This document shows, piece after piece, positions 1-9,092 of a DNA stretch of 64,000 bases. The notes beneath the pieces were generated by a model. It saw only the letters and a program-made list of their open reading frames with translations, searched no databases and was not told where the DNA came from. Source of the stretch: Diplonema papillatum. Taxonomy: Eukaryota; Euglenozoa; Diplonemea; Diplonemida; Diplonemidae. Location: positions 1 to 64,000 of the forward strand of contig JAPJBO010000316.1 of the NCBI GenBank assembly GCA_030068145.1. Direction: 5' to 3'. The first letter of the stretch is position 1, and every line of letters begins with the position of its first letter. A program made the translations under genes and the position numbers.

Positions 1-176
1 GCGCCCACAGCACGGAACAAAGCGCCCATGCGGGGCTTCAAGCTCATTAGACAATCGACGCATACCACACGAACGTATCAGGTTACCACACAACGTAAGC
101 ACACTCTCCCCGGTAGCTCCGGTCAGTTGACCTCCGCCGGGCTTAAAAAAGTTACCCCAAGTTTCCCCAAGTTGCG

Positions 177-1040
177 ATGCCCCCCAAGCAGCAACAGCAG
201 AACGCCCTGCAGAGGGACGCGGAGGGGCTGGCTCTCCTGGAGAAGCGCCTTCTCGATCTCGAGGCAGGCCTGGCCCGGCGTGAGGCCGAAGTTGAAGCCG
301 CCGAGAGGGAGATCGGCGCTGCCCAGAAGAGGGCACGTGAGCAGGACGAGGCGGAGAAGGAGGCCAAGAGGCCAAGAGGCGGAGAGGAGCTACCGGGAGA
401 GGGGGGGGTACCACTGATGCCGGCCGAGCTCATGCCCGGCCTGCCGAGGGCGAGGGCGGAAGAAATCTTTCTCGCCTTTGACGAGCAGGACCCAGGGTTC
501 TGGGCGGGCCTGGGCCCGACGCTGCAGCGGGAGCTGGGCAGCCTCGAAGACGAGCGCGAGGTGCTCGCGCTGCTGGATGGCGCGGCAGTCGCGGGGCAGG
601 ACGTCGGCGACGATGACGACGATGACGACTTCGCGTTCCTCGACCCGGAGCGGTGGAGAACAATGCAGCCGACGGCGGCAAACATGCGGGGGTTTGAGGA
701 TGCAGTCCGAAGGCTGTACAGGTTCAAAGGGAACCAACAGCTGCAGGACAGGCGGGACTCCTACGAGGAGCAGAACGCGGAGTACGAGACCCGCGACCCC
801 AGCGCAGCGCTAGTGATGCGCGACGTGCTGAGGGTGGAACTTCTGCCCGAGAGAGTGCGGCAGGCCCGGCGCCGGTTCACGGCGCAGTTTAAGGCGGCGC
901 CCAAGTCGGTTCCGCCCCGCGCTCGGGGGGTCCCTCCGCGTCAGGCGCCGGCCTGCCGCAATTTCAAAGCAGGCAGATGCACAAGGGTGGACTGCCGTTT
1001 CTCGCACGGGCCCGTCTCCCGCAGGACAAAAAACGGGTGA
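177..1040 (+). CDS. Gag-like protein with C-terminal CCCH zinc finger (YR retroelement ORF1)
   Basis: This 287-residue protein starts at the first ATG after a short leader. Residues about 15-70 are rich in E, A, R and K with heptad spacing and look like a coiled coil. A run of seven aspartates lies near residue 145. The extreme C-terminus holds a CCCH finger (C-x7-C-x4-C-x3-H, CRNFKAGRCTRVDCRFSH), suited to RNA binding, as expected for a gag that packages the element's transcript. It ends at a UGA (1038-1040), and the recombinase follows in the very same frame, so readthrough could make a gag-YR fusion. The gag role is inferred from position and the zinc finger, not from sequence similarity I can name. 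Confidence 0.7.
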   Translation: MPPKQQQQNALQRDAEGLALLEKRLLDLEAGLARREAEVEAAEREIGAAQKRAREQDEAEKEAKRPRGGEELPGEGGVPLMPAELMPGLPRARAEEIFLAFDEQDPGFWAGLGPTLQRELGSLEDEREVLALLDGAAVAGQDVGDDDDDDDFAFLDPERWRTMQPTAANMRGFEDAVRRLYRFKGNQQLQDRRDSYEEQNAEYETRDPSAALVMRDVLRVELLPERVRQARRRFTAQFKAAPKSVPPRARGVPPRQAPACRNFKAGRCTRVDCRFSHGPVSRRTKNG

Positions 1041-2009
1041 CTCCCCTCCCAGAGAGGGGGGTTTGCCGCGTGGGAGAGGCGGGTCGCGGTTTTCGAGGGC
1101 GGCGCGACCTCGAAGAAGACGACGGCGCAGCGGGCGTCGATCGTGGCGTCGCTGACGCGGTTCACAGCCGTGGCGGGGTTGCAGGCGGCTCCCCCCGCGC
1201 TGAGAATCAAGGCGTTCGCGACCGCCATGCTCGGCAAGGGCATGACACAGGAGCAGTTGGAAGCGTACGTCGCGAGGGTGCCGGGGCAGAGAGGCAGGCC
1301 GAGGACCGGCGAGATGCGCACGGCCTCCGTCGGCAAGTACGTCGAGGTGCTGGGGGCGAAGCTCGGGGTGCCGTCGGGGGATCTGGCGGCCATGAAGAAG
1401 GCCATCCTCAAAGCCAGGCTCGAGCGCAGGGAAGTGCCGGCGCATGCCCCCCCGATCACGCTGGAGCAGCAACGGACCCTCGTCGAGGGGCTGGTCAGGG
1501 GCGGCGACGAGCAGGTGACGGTGGCTGCCTGCCTGGCGTGGGCGGGAGCGCTGCGGATGGCGGACCTGCGGGCCCTGGCCCCGACAGACGTGGTCATCGT
1601 GGGGCCGGGTCTGCTCCGAGTTTCGTGGTGGACCACGAAGGAGGCGAGCCTACGTATGAGGGAGTCAGAGGTGACTTACCGGGTCCCCCTGGGCGTGGCG
1701 CTGCGAGTAAGCAGGTGGGTGCAGCGGGGGGCTCGCTTCACCGAGGCCACGACGAGGAAGCTGTTGCGGGAAGCGAGGAAGCTGTTCCCGGTTTGTGCAG
1801 AGCACAGCTGGAAGAGAGGGGCGCTCCAGCACCTGGCCAGAAGCGGGGCGGGCTGGGAGGACCTCCTGCTCATGGCCCGTCACCAGTCCAAGGACACGTT
1901 GAAGCGTTATCTCTGGGGCTGCCTGACCCCGGACAGCGTGAGGACGGCTCGCGCGTCGCTGCTGCTCCACACGCCGGTGAGCGGCGACCTGATGGCGTGC
2001 TCAAGGTGA
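1041..2009 (+). CDS. Tyrosine recombinase of the YR retroelement
   Basis: The frame is open directly after the gag UGA with no ATG near its start; a GTG at 1143 begins the recognisable domain. The N-terminal part resembles a SAM-like core-binding region. The catalytic half shows the expected residues in order: an arginine in AGALRMADLRAL, a histidine box in HSWKRGALQHLA, and RHQSKDTLKRYL carrying the second histidine and the likely nucleophilic tyrosine. Such enzymes integrate the circular cDNA of DIRS-like elements without making target duplications. The protein ends at 2009, overlapping the RT frame. The lack of a start codon in the same frame as gag suggests UGA readthrough. Confidence 0.75.
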   Translation, partial: LPSQRGGFAAWERRVAVFEGGATSKKTTAQRASIVASLTRFTAVAGLQAAPPALRIKAFATAMLGKGMTQEQLEAYVARVPGQRGRPRTGEMRTASVGKYVEVLGAKLGVPSGDLAAMKKAILKARLERREVPAHAPPITLEQQRTLVEGLVRGGDEQVTVAACLAWAGALRMADLRALAPTDVVIVGPGLLRVSWWTTKEASLRMRESEVTYRVPLGVALRVSRWVQRGARFTEATTRKLLREARKLFPVCAEHSWKRGALQHLARSGAGWEDLLLMARHQSKDTLKRYLWGCLTPDSVRTARASLLLHTPVSGDLMACSR

Positions 2010-3115
2010 AGGGTGCGGCCAGGACGAGCACGTTCTGCCCCGAGTACGCACAGGACCTGAAGAGCTCGCCTGAAGAGCTCCATCCCCTGCGGGACTGGGC
2101 AAACAGCCGCCATCCCGGGGCAGCCGGGTATCTGGACCGCCTGCTCGCATGGGGGGAAAGCCGGTTACGGGGCGACATGGGCGAGCAGAGCGAGGCCGAC
2201 TTCGACAGGGCGGTGACCTTGGAAGACTGGCTGCTGCGCGGGGACGTGAGCACGCACGTCGAAGGGGTTCGGGCTCAGGAAGAGGCGCTATCGGAACTGG
2301 CATCGAGGACGTACACGAAGGCACCGAGCCCGGTGTACAGAACGTCCCGCGGGCCCATCGACACCATGCCGGTCACAAAGGCCGACTACGGGAAGGTCGA
2401 GCGAGGCCTGTGGGAGGACGAGATTCGCGTCCTGCGCCAGCTGACGCGAGAGCCCATGCTCCTCTCGCACGAGAGGCACCACGCTCCACCGAGCTCGGAC
2501 ATCACCGAGGCCGACCTGGCGGTGATGCTGCAGAGTGGCGTCGTTAGGAGAGTCGAAAAGAGGCCGCGGATCACTCTGAAGGTGTTCAAAATCCCGAAAA
2601 AGGGGAAGGAAGAGACCCGTCTGCTGATCGATGGCAGGCCCTTTGACAGCCGCACCTCCCAACCGCTGTCCCCCATCACCCCGTCGCTCAGGGATGTGGA
2701 GGGCTTCGTCCTGGACCACGCTTGGTTCGCGACCCTAGACCTGCTGGGCTACTTCTACCAGCTTCCGGTGTCCGACGCGCTGGCGGACTACCTGGGGTTT
2801 AGGGCGGCCAACGCGTACTACGTCTTCCGGATAGCCGTCCCGGGCATTGCGCGCGCGCCGGCGATCGCCCAGCTGACGACCCTGGGGGTCCGCCGACTGG
2901 CCGGCATCGGAAGCCGCAGTCTGGCGATCTACGACGACATAGCCTACGGGGGCTGGACAAGGTCCGACGTCGTCCGGGACGAGCGGAGCCTGAGGGCCGT
3001 GCTTGCCGACACCAGGATCCAGATCCGGGAGGACAAGGCGCAAGGCCCCTCGCAAGTCGGTACCTTCAACGGTCTGGATCTGGACCTAGCTAGCCTACTG
3101 TTTCCTTCCGCGTGA
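1997..3115 (+). CDS. Reverse transcriptase, C-terminally truncated (YR retroelement)
   Basis: This frame is offset from gag/YR and stays open through the whole YR gene; the RT-like part begins near a GTG at 1997, overlapping the last codons of the recombinase, so it needs frameshifting, reinitiation or a spliced message. Motif A is FATLDLLGYFYQLPV with the first catalytic aspartate, and motif C is AIYDDIAYGG. Upstream KVFKIPKKGKEETRLLIDGR matches the fingers region of LTR/DIRS-type RTs. Only about 55 residues follow the YDD, with no RNase H, so the protein is short for its family. Likely non-functional as it stands. Confidence 0.75.
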   Translation: MLKVKGAARTSTFCPEYAQDLKSSPEELHPLRDWANSRHPGAAGYLDRLLAWGESRLRGDMGEQSEADFDRAVTLEDWLLRGDVSTHVEGVRAQEEALSELASRTYTKAPSPVYRTSRGPIDTMPVTKADYGKVERGLWEDEIRVLRQLTREPMLLSHERHHAPPSSDITEADLAVMLQSGVVRRVEKRPRITLKVFKIPKKGKEETRLLIDGRPFDSRTSQPLSPITPSLRDVEGFVLDHAWFATLDLLGYFYQLPVSDALADYLGFRAANAYYVFRIAVPGIARAPAIAQLTTLGVRRLAGIGSRSLAIYDDIAYGGWTRSDVVRDERSLRAVLADTRIQIREDKAQGPSQVGTFNGLDLDLASLLFPSA

Positions 3116-3143
3116 AGGCACACGGAAGAGGGCCTCCGCAGGG

Positions 3144-3655
3144 GTGCTGACCCCAGCGAATGAAAGGGCTCCTTTTCCGCGGCAGGATGTATCTAGCAAG
3201 GTGGCCGGTGCTTCTCACTGGCCCCGACGCACGCCAGCGTCCTCCTCCAAACCCTCTCTGTCTCTATTTATGTCTCTCTTTCTCTTTTCTCCGCATGTGG
3301 TACAAAGAAGCGAGGTTTGGCGCGGCAGCTCTTCCCCAGAGAAGGGAAATAAAATTTGGCCCAAAAATTTTCGGAAATTTTTCGGATTTTTTTTTTGGCC
3401 CAAAATTTTTTTGGAAAATTTTCAGATTTTTTTTTTGGCCCAAAATTTTCGGAAATTTTTTCGGAATTCTTTTTTGGGCCAAAAAATTTTCGGAAATTTT
3501 TCGTTTTTTTTTTTTTGGCCCAAAAATTTTTCGGAAATTTTTCGGATTTTTTTTTTCGGCCCAAAAAAATTTCGGAATTTTTTTCGAAATTTTTTTTTTG
3601 GAAATTTTTCGGATTTTTTTTTGGCCTGAAAATATTTCGGGAAAATTTGGTCACA
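3144..3655. repeat. AT-rich imperfect tandem repeat (about 45-bp unit)
   Basis: From about 3355 to 3640, homopolymeric T runs alternate with GGCCCAAAA and TTTTCGGAAATTTTTCGG blocks, giving roughly six imperfect copies of a 45-bp unit. Long open frames exist on both strands only because the repeat is low-complexity; their products are F/K/N-rich nonsense. The stretch 3116-3354 before it holds nothing I recognise. It adjoins the truncated end of the YR retroelement. Confidence 0.85.
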
Positions 3656-3659
3656 ATCA

Positions 3660-4062
3660 CAAAAAAGGTAGAGACAAGGGCGCAACCCCCAAAAAAGGTC
3701 GAGATAAGGGCGCAACCCCCAAAAAAGGTCGAGATAAGGGCGCAACCCTCAAAAAAGGTCGAGATAAGGGAACAACCCCCAAAAAAGGTCGAGATAAGGG
3801 AACAAGCCAAAAACGGGCCAAAAAGGTAGAGATAAGGGCGCAGCTCAAAAAGGTAGAGATAAGGGCGCATCTCAAAAAGGTCGAGATAAGGGCGCAACCC
3901 AAAAACGGGCCAAAAAGGTCGAGATAAGGGCGCAGCTCAAAAAGGTAGAGATAAGGGCGCATCTCAAAAAGGTCGAGATAAGGGCGCAACCCAAAAACGG
4001 GCCAAAAAGGTCGAGATAAGGGCGCAACCCAGAAATGGGCAAAAAAGGTATCGATAAGGTCT
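3660..4062. repeat. 30-bp minisatellite with a higher-order unit
   Basis: The unit reads approximately AAAAAAGGTCGAGATAAGGG plus CGCAACCCCC and occurs about five times head-to-tail between 3664 and 3812. It then continues as a longer compound unit of about 93 bp, in which GGTAGAGATAAGGGCGCAGC, a CATCTC variant and a CAACCC-AAAAACGGGCC variant alternate, repeated a little over twice to 4030. There is no spacer structure and no neighbouring cas gene, so this is an ordinary eukaryotic minisatellite. Confidence 0.9.
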
Positions 4063-4414
4063 CATGAGACGGTATCGGGACCGCCGCCTGAGCACAGCGG
4101 CAAAAAGACAGGGCCAGAAGTATTTTGGTAGCCCGCAATGTCTGCAAGCAGGGTTTAGTTTGCCGGACACGGCAGTTGGTCTGTCTGTGTCCAATTCCTT
4201 TCTTCCATTTCGCACCGCAGAACATAGCCATCTCGCGCAAGCTCCTTTGGGACCTAGGTGCAGGGACTGGAGAGCTTTCCGTCTTTGTTCTTCTGTCACA
4301 GAGCTTGATCAGTCAGTTGTCGCTTGAGTTAATACTTTTTGCGAGTATTGGGTTGTATACCATACTTTTCTCAGCCAATTGTATGCGAGAGTAGAGCAAT
4401 TCCTTCACAAAACT

Positions 4415-4535
4415 TGTCATATGACAAGTATGTACTTGTCATATGACAAGTACATGCTTGTCATAGTACTTGTCATACTATGACAAGTACATGTACTTGT
4501 CATATGTACTTGTCATACGTATGACAAGTACGTGG
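4415..4535. repeat. Cluster of overlapping palindromes built on TACTTGTCATA
   Basis: The 11-mer TACTTGTCATA and its complement TATGACAAGTA occur repeatedly within about 120 bp, for example CTTGTCATATGACAAG twice, then CTTGTCATACTATGACAAG and CTTGTCATACGTATGACAAG with one- to three-base changes at the centre. The single strand could form several alternative hairpins. No gene is adjacent; the interval 4064-4414 has no convincing coding sequence. Confidence 0.85.
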
Positions 4536-5110
4536 TGTACCCAGGTGCCGGAAGGGGTAGAGTACCTCTGGTCCCTCATGAGGCATCACCCCGTGGAGGT
4601 CATTACACTCAGTCTCCTCTTCCGACCCAGTACGTGGCAGCTCGGGTGAAGGTGCAAGAGTCATATTCAAATGTTCTTCTTTAAACGCTTTACGTTTCAC
4701 CCACCACAACCACTACCCCTGGATCATGGTGTATGCTTGGGAAGTCACACCAGTGCGGCCATATTCGGGTCGTTGATTCCCCCGATAAATCAGCAGAAAA
4801 TGAAGCCAGAAATCACGTTCTGGAAAATTCTTTTGGCTGGTGGACGAATTCGTCCCTACGGCTTTTTCTAAGTTTACTAAGGGAATTCTGCAAGCAGAGT
4901 TGGATGGGTGTTTTTCTCTCATGGCCCCCAGTGTCTCCTCGTTCACTGGGGCCACCTTCGCCGCCGAGAGCGCGACCACCGCCTTCCCGAACCACCAGGC
5001 CTTCGTCTTGCGAATGACCTGCTGGACGGTCTTCGCATCCAGCTGGTCGGCGTCCTCCACGTCAGTCGCCAGGCCGACGAACCGCCCGATCTGGTTGTCG
5101 TCCTCGTCCA

Positions 5111-6202
5111 TCACGAGGAACCGGACCGGGGGCACATGTGGCCTCCGCCGCCTCCAAGAAGGCGACGTCCCCTCTCCCTGACCTGCAGTTGCAGGGATCT
5201 GCAAGGCCACTGCCTCGCCTCTTCGAGGGTGATTCCCTCTCGCTCCCTCCCCTCGCGCGTCATCTGCGCCTTCTGGGCCTCGTACTCCTGGGAGAGTACG
5301 AGGGCCCCTGCCGCGTGTGTTCCCCCAGGCCCGAGCCGCCACCTCCGCCCTGTGCATGGCGGAGTGGTGCTCCACCTCTCCCCGGGTGGCGACCACCGCC
5401 CCGCAGCCCGGGCAGACCTCGCCAGCTCCGTAAGCGCGAGCGGCTCGGACTCGCGCATGGCTTCCGTGAGGGCTGCCCACCGGATGGCGGCCCTCAGCTC
5501 CTCCTCCTTGAGCAGGAGCGCCTCCCCGGGGTCGAAGGGGCTGTCCCACCTCCACTCCGGAGCAGGCTCCGCCGGGGGGGAGGCCCGCTCCGTGGGTGCG
5601 GCGGGCGGCTCCGGGAGCTGGCGAGAGAAGGCCCACGGGGCTACAGGGGCGGCCTGGAACCGGGCGGCGACCGGGGAGGACCCGGTGGCTTGGGGGGGGG
5701 AGAAAGTGGAAGACACACCGTCGACTGGCTCCCACCTTCGCGGCAGACGACCCATCAGCCGTGGGTCCTGCGGGTGCGCCGCCTCGCACGCTGCGTCGTC
5801 GCAGCCTTCGATGTCGCACGCTGCGACGTGGCGGTGCCGGCACCCGGCCCGACGGCACCCCAAGGCCGTCAGGGCCTCGATGCAGGCCGGTGTGGGCACG
5901 TGCCTGAAGCGGCACGGCTGGCGGCTGCATCCGCCGGGCGAGTTGAACTCGCGGCAGAGGGGGCGGTCCCCCCTGCGGTCCTCCTGCGGCGGGGGCGCTC
6001 TCCCGCCGGCCTTCTGCGGTGCAGCCGTCGCTGCCCTTCTCGATGCGGCCTCTCCGGGCCCCTGTCGTTGCTGTGCGGTCGTCACCGCCTTCGACGTCGG
6101 CTTCGATGCCGTCGGCTGCGCGGCTTCCGCCTTCCGCCCCTCGCTGACATGCGGGGGCTTGTGGCCAGGCGATCCGACTGTTTTCCAGCCGGATCGGGTC
6201 AT
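5111..6202 (-). CDS. Gag-like protein with three CCCH zinc fingers (retroelement relic)
   Basis: Starting at the ATG at 6202, this 363-residue frame encodes three consecutive CCCH fingers: CREFNSPGGCSRQPCRFRH and CIEALTALGCRRAGCRHRH, both C-x8-C-x4-C-x3-H, and CDIEGCDDAACEAAH, C-x4-C-x4-C-x3-H. A central region is proline-rich and the C-terminal third is helical and charged. CCCH fingers also end the gag at 177-1040, which suggests a related retroelement, but the two proteins are otherwise dissimilar. The last 100 residues match the fragment at 8540-8790. A second minus-strand frame continues to 4713 with a plausible segment (FLVMDEDDNQIGRFVGLATD), so a frameshift near 5150 may have truncated the protein. 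No pol genes are present. Confidence 0.5.
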   Translation of the reverse strand: MTRSGWKTVGSPGHKPPHVSEGRKAEAAQPTASKPTSKAVTTAQQRQGPGEAASRRAATAAPQKAGGRAPPPQEDRRGDRPLCREFNSPGGCSRQPCRFRHVPTPACIEALTALGCRRAGCRHRHVAACDIEGCDDAACEAAHPQDPRLMGRLPRRWEPVDGVSSTFSPPQATGSSPVAARFQAAPVAPWAFSRQLPEPPAAPTERASPPAEPAPEWRWDSPFDPGEALLLKEEELRAAIRWAALTEAMRESEPLALTELARSARAAGRWSPPGERWSTTPPCTGRRWRLGPGGTHAAGALVLSQEYEAQKAQMTREGREREGITLEEARQWPCRSLQLQVRERGRRLLGGGGGHMCPRSGSS

Positions 6203-6359
6203 CCTGGGGGGCGCGCGTTGTGTGTGTGTGCGTGGTTCTTTGTGAGTGCGTGCGGGTGTGTGCGTGTGTTCTTTTTTTTCCGTGTGTGCGGGGTTGTAGG
6301 TGGTGGGGGTAGGTGGTGTGTGAGTTGTTAGCGCGCGTGTGCGAGCTAGGGGTGAACAC

Positions 6360-6785
6360 AAAGTGCGGGGCTTGCGTCCTGCACCGTGCGCCTCTCTAGC
6401 TCGCTTCCTTTGTTAGCAACTTCCTTTGTTCTCTCCCCCTTTTTTTTTCCCCCAGGAGTTTTTTTTGAAGAATCGTACGGGGAAAAAGAAGCAAGCAAGT
6501 TCCAAAAGGAGAAGTTCAAATACTTCGTTTGTGGGCCGACACTCGGGTATTCTCCGGTGTCTTTTCGATTGGTGTGACTCAGTCCCTCCCGCTGCAAAAT
6601 TTTGTGAAATGCAGGAGTGGACTTGCCAACCGCACAGACAGCCTTGTATTTTTTTTTTAAACACCAGGCCGTACAGTTTGCCTGACAGATAGAAACCTGG
6701 TGCCTGACCTGGTGGGCTCTCCGGGTTCATTTCTTCACGTCTTCACAACGAAAAACGGCACAACCACGAACACAGACAGGCGCGG
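6360..6785. other. Non-coding stretch, nothing recognised
   Basis: Mixed AT-rich sequence with homopolymer runs (T near 6440-6460 and 6650). Short frames on both strands have no recognisable motif. A GT-rich strip at 6215-6340 lies inside the 5' leader of the minus-strand gag relic. Confidence 0.5.
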
Positions 6786-6789
6786 TTTG

Positions 6790-7505
6790 AACCCGCACCA
6801 GTTGCACACTGCAACCGGCGCCTGCCCCACGGCCCTGGGGACTCAGAAAAACAACCGGCCTCAAACTGAAGGGAAAACAAGGATTACGGACGCACCTACG
6901 ATACTGCAAGAAGAAACCACCCAGAACTAAGTCACAAACAGAAACAACGCTGCGAAGCACCACCCAGAAACGAGATAGATGTCCCTACTGCCACAGCGAC
7001 GGACGAACCGTGGGGAAACCACGCTTCAAAAGTCTACGCCACCATAAGCCCTGGTGTAAAAAGAAGCACTGTAAACGACGCACAGCAACGACGACTACAT
7101 CAGACGAATAACCTCACTAACCACGGGTACCCAGTGTGCCCAGAGTGCCTTAACTGTGGCGAGCAACGAACAGTTTTACCCAGCAAATCTACCCAAAAAA
7201 AACCTTATATTAGGGCGGAAGCAACCCGCACCACGTGAAGCACCGCAAGTGTCGCGAAACCCAAGCACTACTCTACGAGAAAATACATAAAAACGCGGAC
7301 AACAGACCGGTACGGGCTACAAGGCAACCCCTGCTCAACTTGTAGAACGTGGGGGGCCCAAGATTACACTCCACGAAGGAATGTACTTGGTGTCGGTCAC
7401 AAACAGTCCCGGATATGGCTAGCCATAACCATAACGAAAGCATGCACTAAATATACAATCCGTAACCATAAAGCCCTTTCTTGCTCTAAGAGAACCCATT
7501 CATGA
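6790..7505 (+). pseudogene. Decayed array of CPxC-RTV-HxxxC zinc-finger modules
   Basis: Reading across frames, a module recurs about every 150-200 bp. It comprises a CxxC pair followed by an RTV/TV segment, then a basic LRxHxxxC half followed by KKK. The best copy (about 6980-7071) reads CPYCHSDGRTVGKPRFKSLR then HHKPWCKKKHC. A preceding half is GLRTHLRYCKKK (6872-6915); a following copy is CPECLNCGEQRTV (7138-7177), with its second half HHVKHRKC in another frame (about 7230-7253); a fourth is CTWCRSQTV (about 7383-7410), with NHKALSCSKR further on (about 7465-7493). Stops and frame changes separate the halves, so the gene is dead. I know no family with exactly this module; the C2HC reading is inference. 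Confidence 0.4.
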
Positions 7506-7509
7506 ACGG

Positions 7510-8535
7510 TCACACGGCGACCCTAAAACCCCGGTATTTCAAGCGAACTTTAACTCTAAAAACGAAAGGAGAGTCGGCGAAGGGCCTGGAAAGGCCGCGG
7601 CTCAGCCACGAGCCGCCACCTGTCACTCAGACTGGGGCCTACGAATTCAAAAAACCGGGGGCACATTGGTAACCATCCCGATTTTACCCCGCCTTCACGA
7701 TGAGAGGGCCACAAGGGAGTCAAACTTGGCAAGGCTCACCTGGAAGGTGCCTCTTTGCTCCACCCCCCCCGTTCCTGCTGGGCAGCTTGGGGCAGGATCT
7801 TTTACGCCCGGGAAGGGTAGGTGCGCAGCTCGGACGCCAGATACGAAGTAAGGGGCTTTCACCCACAGCAAAGGTACTGCTTGCCTTGGCCGCGTTTCCA
7901 GGGGACACCGCGAGGAGGTGGCAAGTCAGATTTTGTCCCCCGGCTTGTCCGTCTGTCTGTCTGTCCGTCTGTTCGTCACAATGAAAAATTCCAAGCAAAA
8001 AATTCATCTTTGTCAAAAAAAATTCTGAAAAACTCAAAATTCAGAATCCAGTTTCTGTTGGTTTTCCTACCCGCAAACCAGCCATTTTTTGGCAGCATCC
8101 AATTCCACAGGTCAGGTTTGCCCGGGTTTGCTGGAGGTGTGCCCCCTCTATCTCTTGCAATCAGGCTTGGCAACACAGGACCCCCAAAGAACGCGCAGAA
8201 TGGGAAGCAAAAGGATGAGTGGTGGGAGTCCTGTGTGTCTAGGGCTTGTCTCTCACTCAAGGCTTTTTGTTGGCTGGCTTGCTGGCTGCTGACTTGCTGG
8301 TGCTGACTTGCTGGGTGCTGGCCTGGGTGTCTGCTGGTACTGCGCTGCCTGCTGGTGCTGCATTAGGGATCATCAGAACTATGAACACGCAGACCTCGAA
8401 AGGTTTGCTTCCTCCTGTTTCGTTTCCACTGCGGTTAGCCACATACAATGTCGTGAGACAAAGTTTTTTCGGCCAGTTGCGAGGAACTGCCTGCAGGAGT
8501 TGCTCAAAGCATGAACGTCAAGGACGCTCAACAAA
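7510..8535. other. Non-coding stretch with short simple repeats
   Basis: No convincing gene. It contains a copy-like segment CAAGCGAACTTTAACTCTAA (about 7539-7558) shared with short repeats near 32.2, 32.4 and 34.8 kb, a (TCTG)n strip near 7950-7975, and a CTTGCTGG/GGTGCTG-rich strip at 8265-8365. All frames are short and lack motifs. Confidence 0.5.
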
Positions 8536-8539
8536 GCCT

Positions 8540-8796
8540 ATGGAGGCCGACCCGTGAGGGCGCACGCGGCAGGGGCCCTCGTACTCTCCCAGGAGTACGC
8601 GGCCCAGAAGGCGCAGATGACGCTCGAGGGGAAGGAGAGAGGGGGAATCACCCTCGAAGAAGCGAGGCAGTGGCCTCGCAGATCCCTGCAACTGCAAGTC
8701 GGGGAGAGGGAGGGGAGGAGGGACGTCGCCTTCTTGGAGGCGGCGTCCACGGAGGCCCTCGCCCAAATGAAGGCAGCACAAAAAAACCCTTCGTGA
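8540..8796 (+). repeat. Gag-gene fragment, second copy of the 5140-5340 region (inverted relative to it)
   Basis: The plus strand here encodes AAGALVLSQEYAAQKAQMTL and IPxTLEEARQWP-like text that is nearly identical to residues in the last third of the minus-strand gag relic at 5111-6202 (AAGALVLSQEYEAQKAQMTR). Homology covers about 200 bp on the opposite strand, then stops; this copy continues in frame (DVAFLEAASTEALAQMK) where the other shifts. It is an isolated fragment without flanking element sequence and abuts the repeat upstream of the metacaspase. Confidence 0.75.
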
Positions 8797-8990
8797 AAAA
8801 GTGTGACACGAAACAGCCATTGGTAAACGGGCCCCCACGTCCTCTTCGAATATGAGGCAGCAGCTGTGACAAAGCCTCCTTGTCGTTGCCGACCAACTTG
8901 GGAAAGCTTCTTCATTCTCAAACTTTTACCTCCGCCCTTCCCGCGCCCTACCAAACTACGTCCGGAGCCGTAACTCAGCGACAACACTGG
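8786..8990 (+). repeat. Upstream copy of the direct repeat flanking the metacaspase gene
   Basis: This segment matches 10578-10785 in the same orientation with scattered substitutions and small indels. Shared landmarks are GGCCCCCACGTCCTC versus TGGACCCCCACGTCCTC, then CGAATATGAGGCAGC, and GTAACTCAGCGACAACACTG versus GTTGAAACTCAGCGACAACACTG at the far end. It lies about 100 bp before the metacaspase start codon, so it may include promoter sequence. Confidence 0.8.
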
Positions 8991-9092
8991 ACAGGACGGT
9001 GCTTCAGGCTTCATGTTGGACTCAGTTGTCATTCGACTACCTCAAACCCACTTTCCAGTCCCTCCCTTTTCCACCCGAACCTCACACAAATA

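Larger units (their letters stand above)
1..3120 (+). mobile_element. Tyrosine-recombinase retroelement (DIRS/Ngaro-like), left end outside or undefined
   Basis: Three consecutive reading frames encode a coiled-coil CCCH gag-like protein, a tyrosine recombinase and a reverse transcriptase, the combination that defines YR retrotransposons. Bases 1-176 precede the first ATG and look like leader or terminal sequence; no terminal repeat could be identified. The RT frame stops at 3115, shortly after the catalytic YDD motif, and no RNase H or methyltransferase region follows, so the 3' part is probably missing. The order gag-YR-RT differs from the gag-RT/RH-YR order usual for DIRS elements. High GC contrasts with the AT-rich repeat directly downstream. 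The class assignment is firm; the subclass is inference. Confidence 0.75.

Noticed and set aside
3160..3989. Long F/K/N-rich open frames on both strands
   Set aside because: They lie entirely in AT-rich and 30-bp tandem repeats; period multiples of three keep several frames open at once.
4908..6331. Plus-strand frames of 445 and 397 residues
   Set aside because: They are antisense to the CCCH-finger gag relic; the minus-strand product has three proper zinc fingers, while the plus-strand ones are arginine/serine-rich nonsense.
6785..6832. tRNA-like fold on the minus strand (GCAGGCGC outer stem, TGCGGGTTCAAACCGCG arm)
   Set aside because: The arm resembles a T-arm, but pairing at the conserved G53-C61 position and the rest of the stem fails, and only two arms exist. 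Better read as a chance hairpin.
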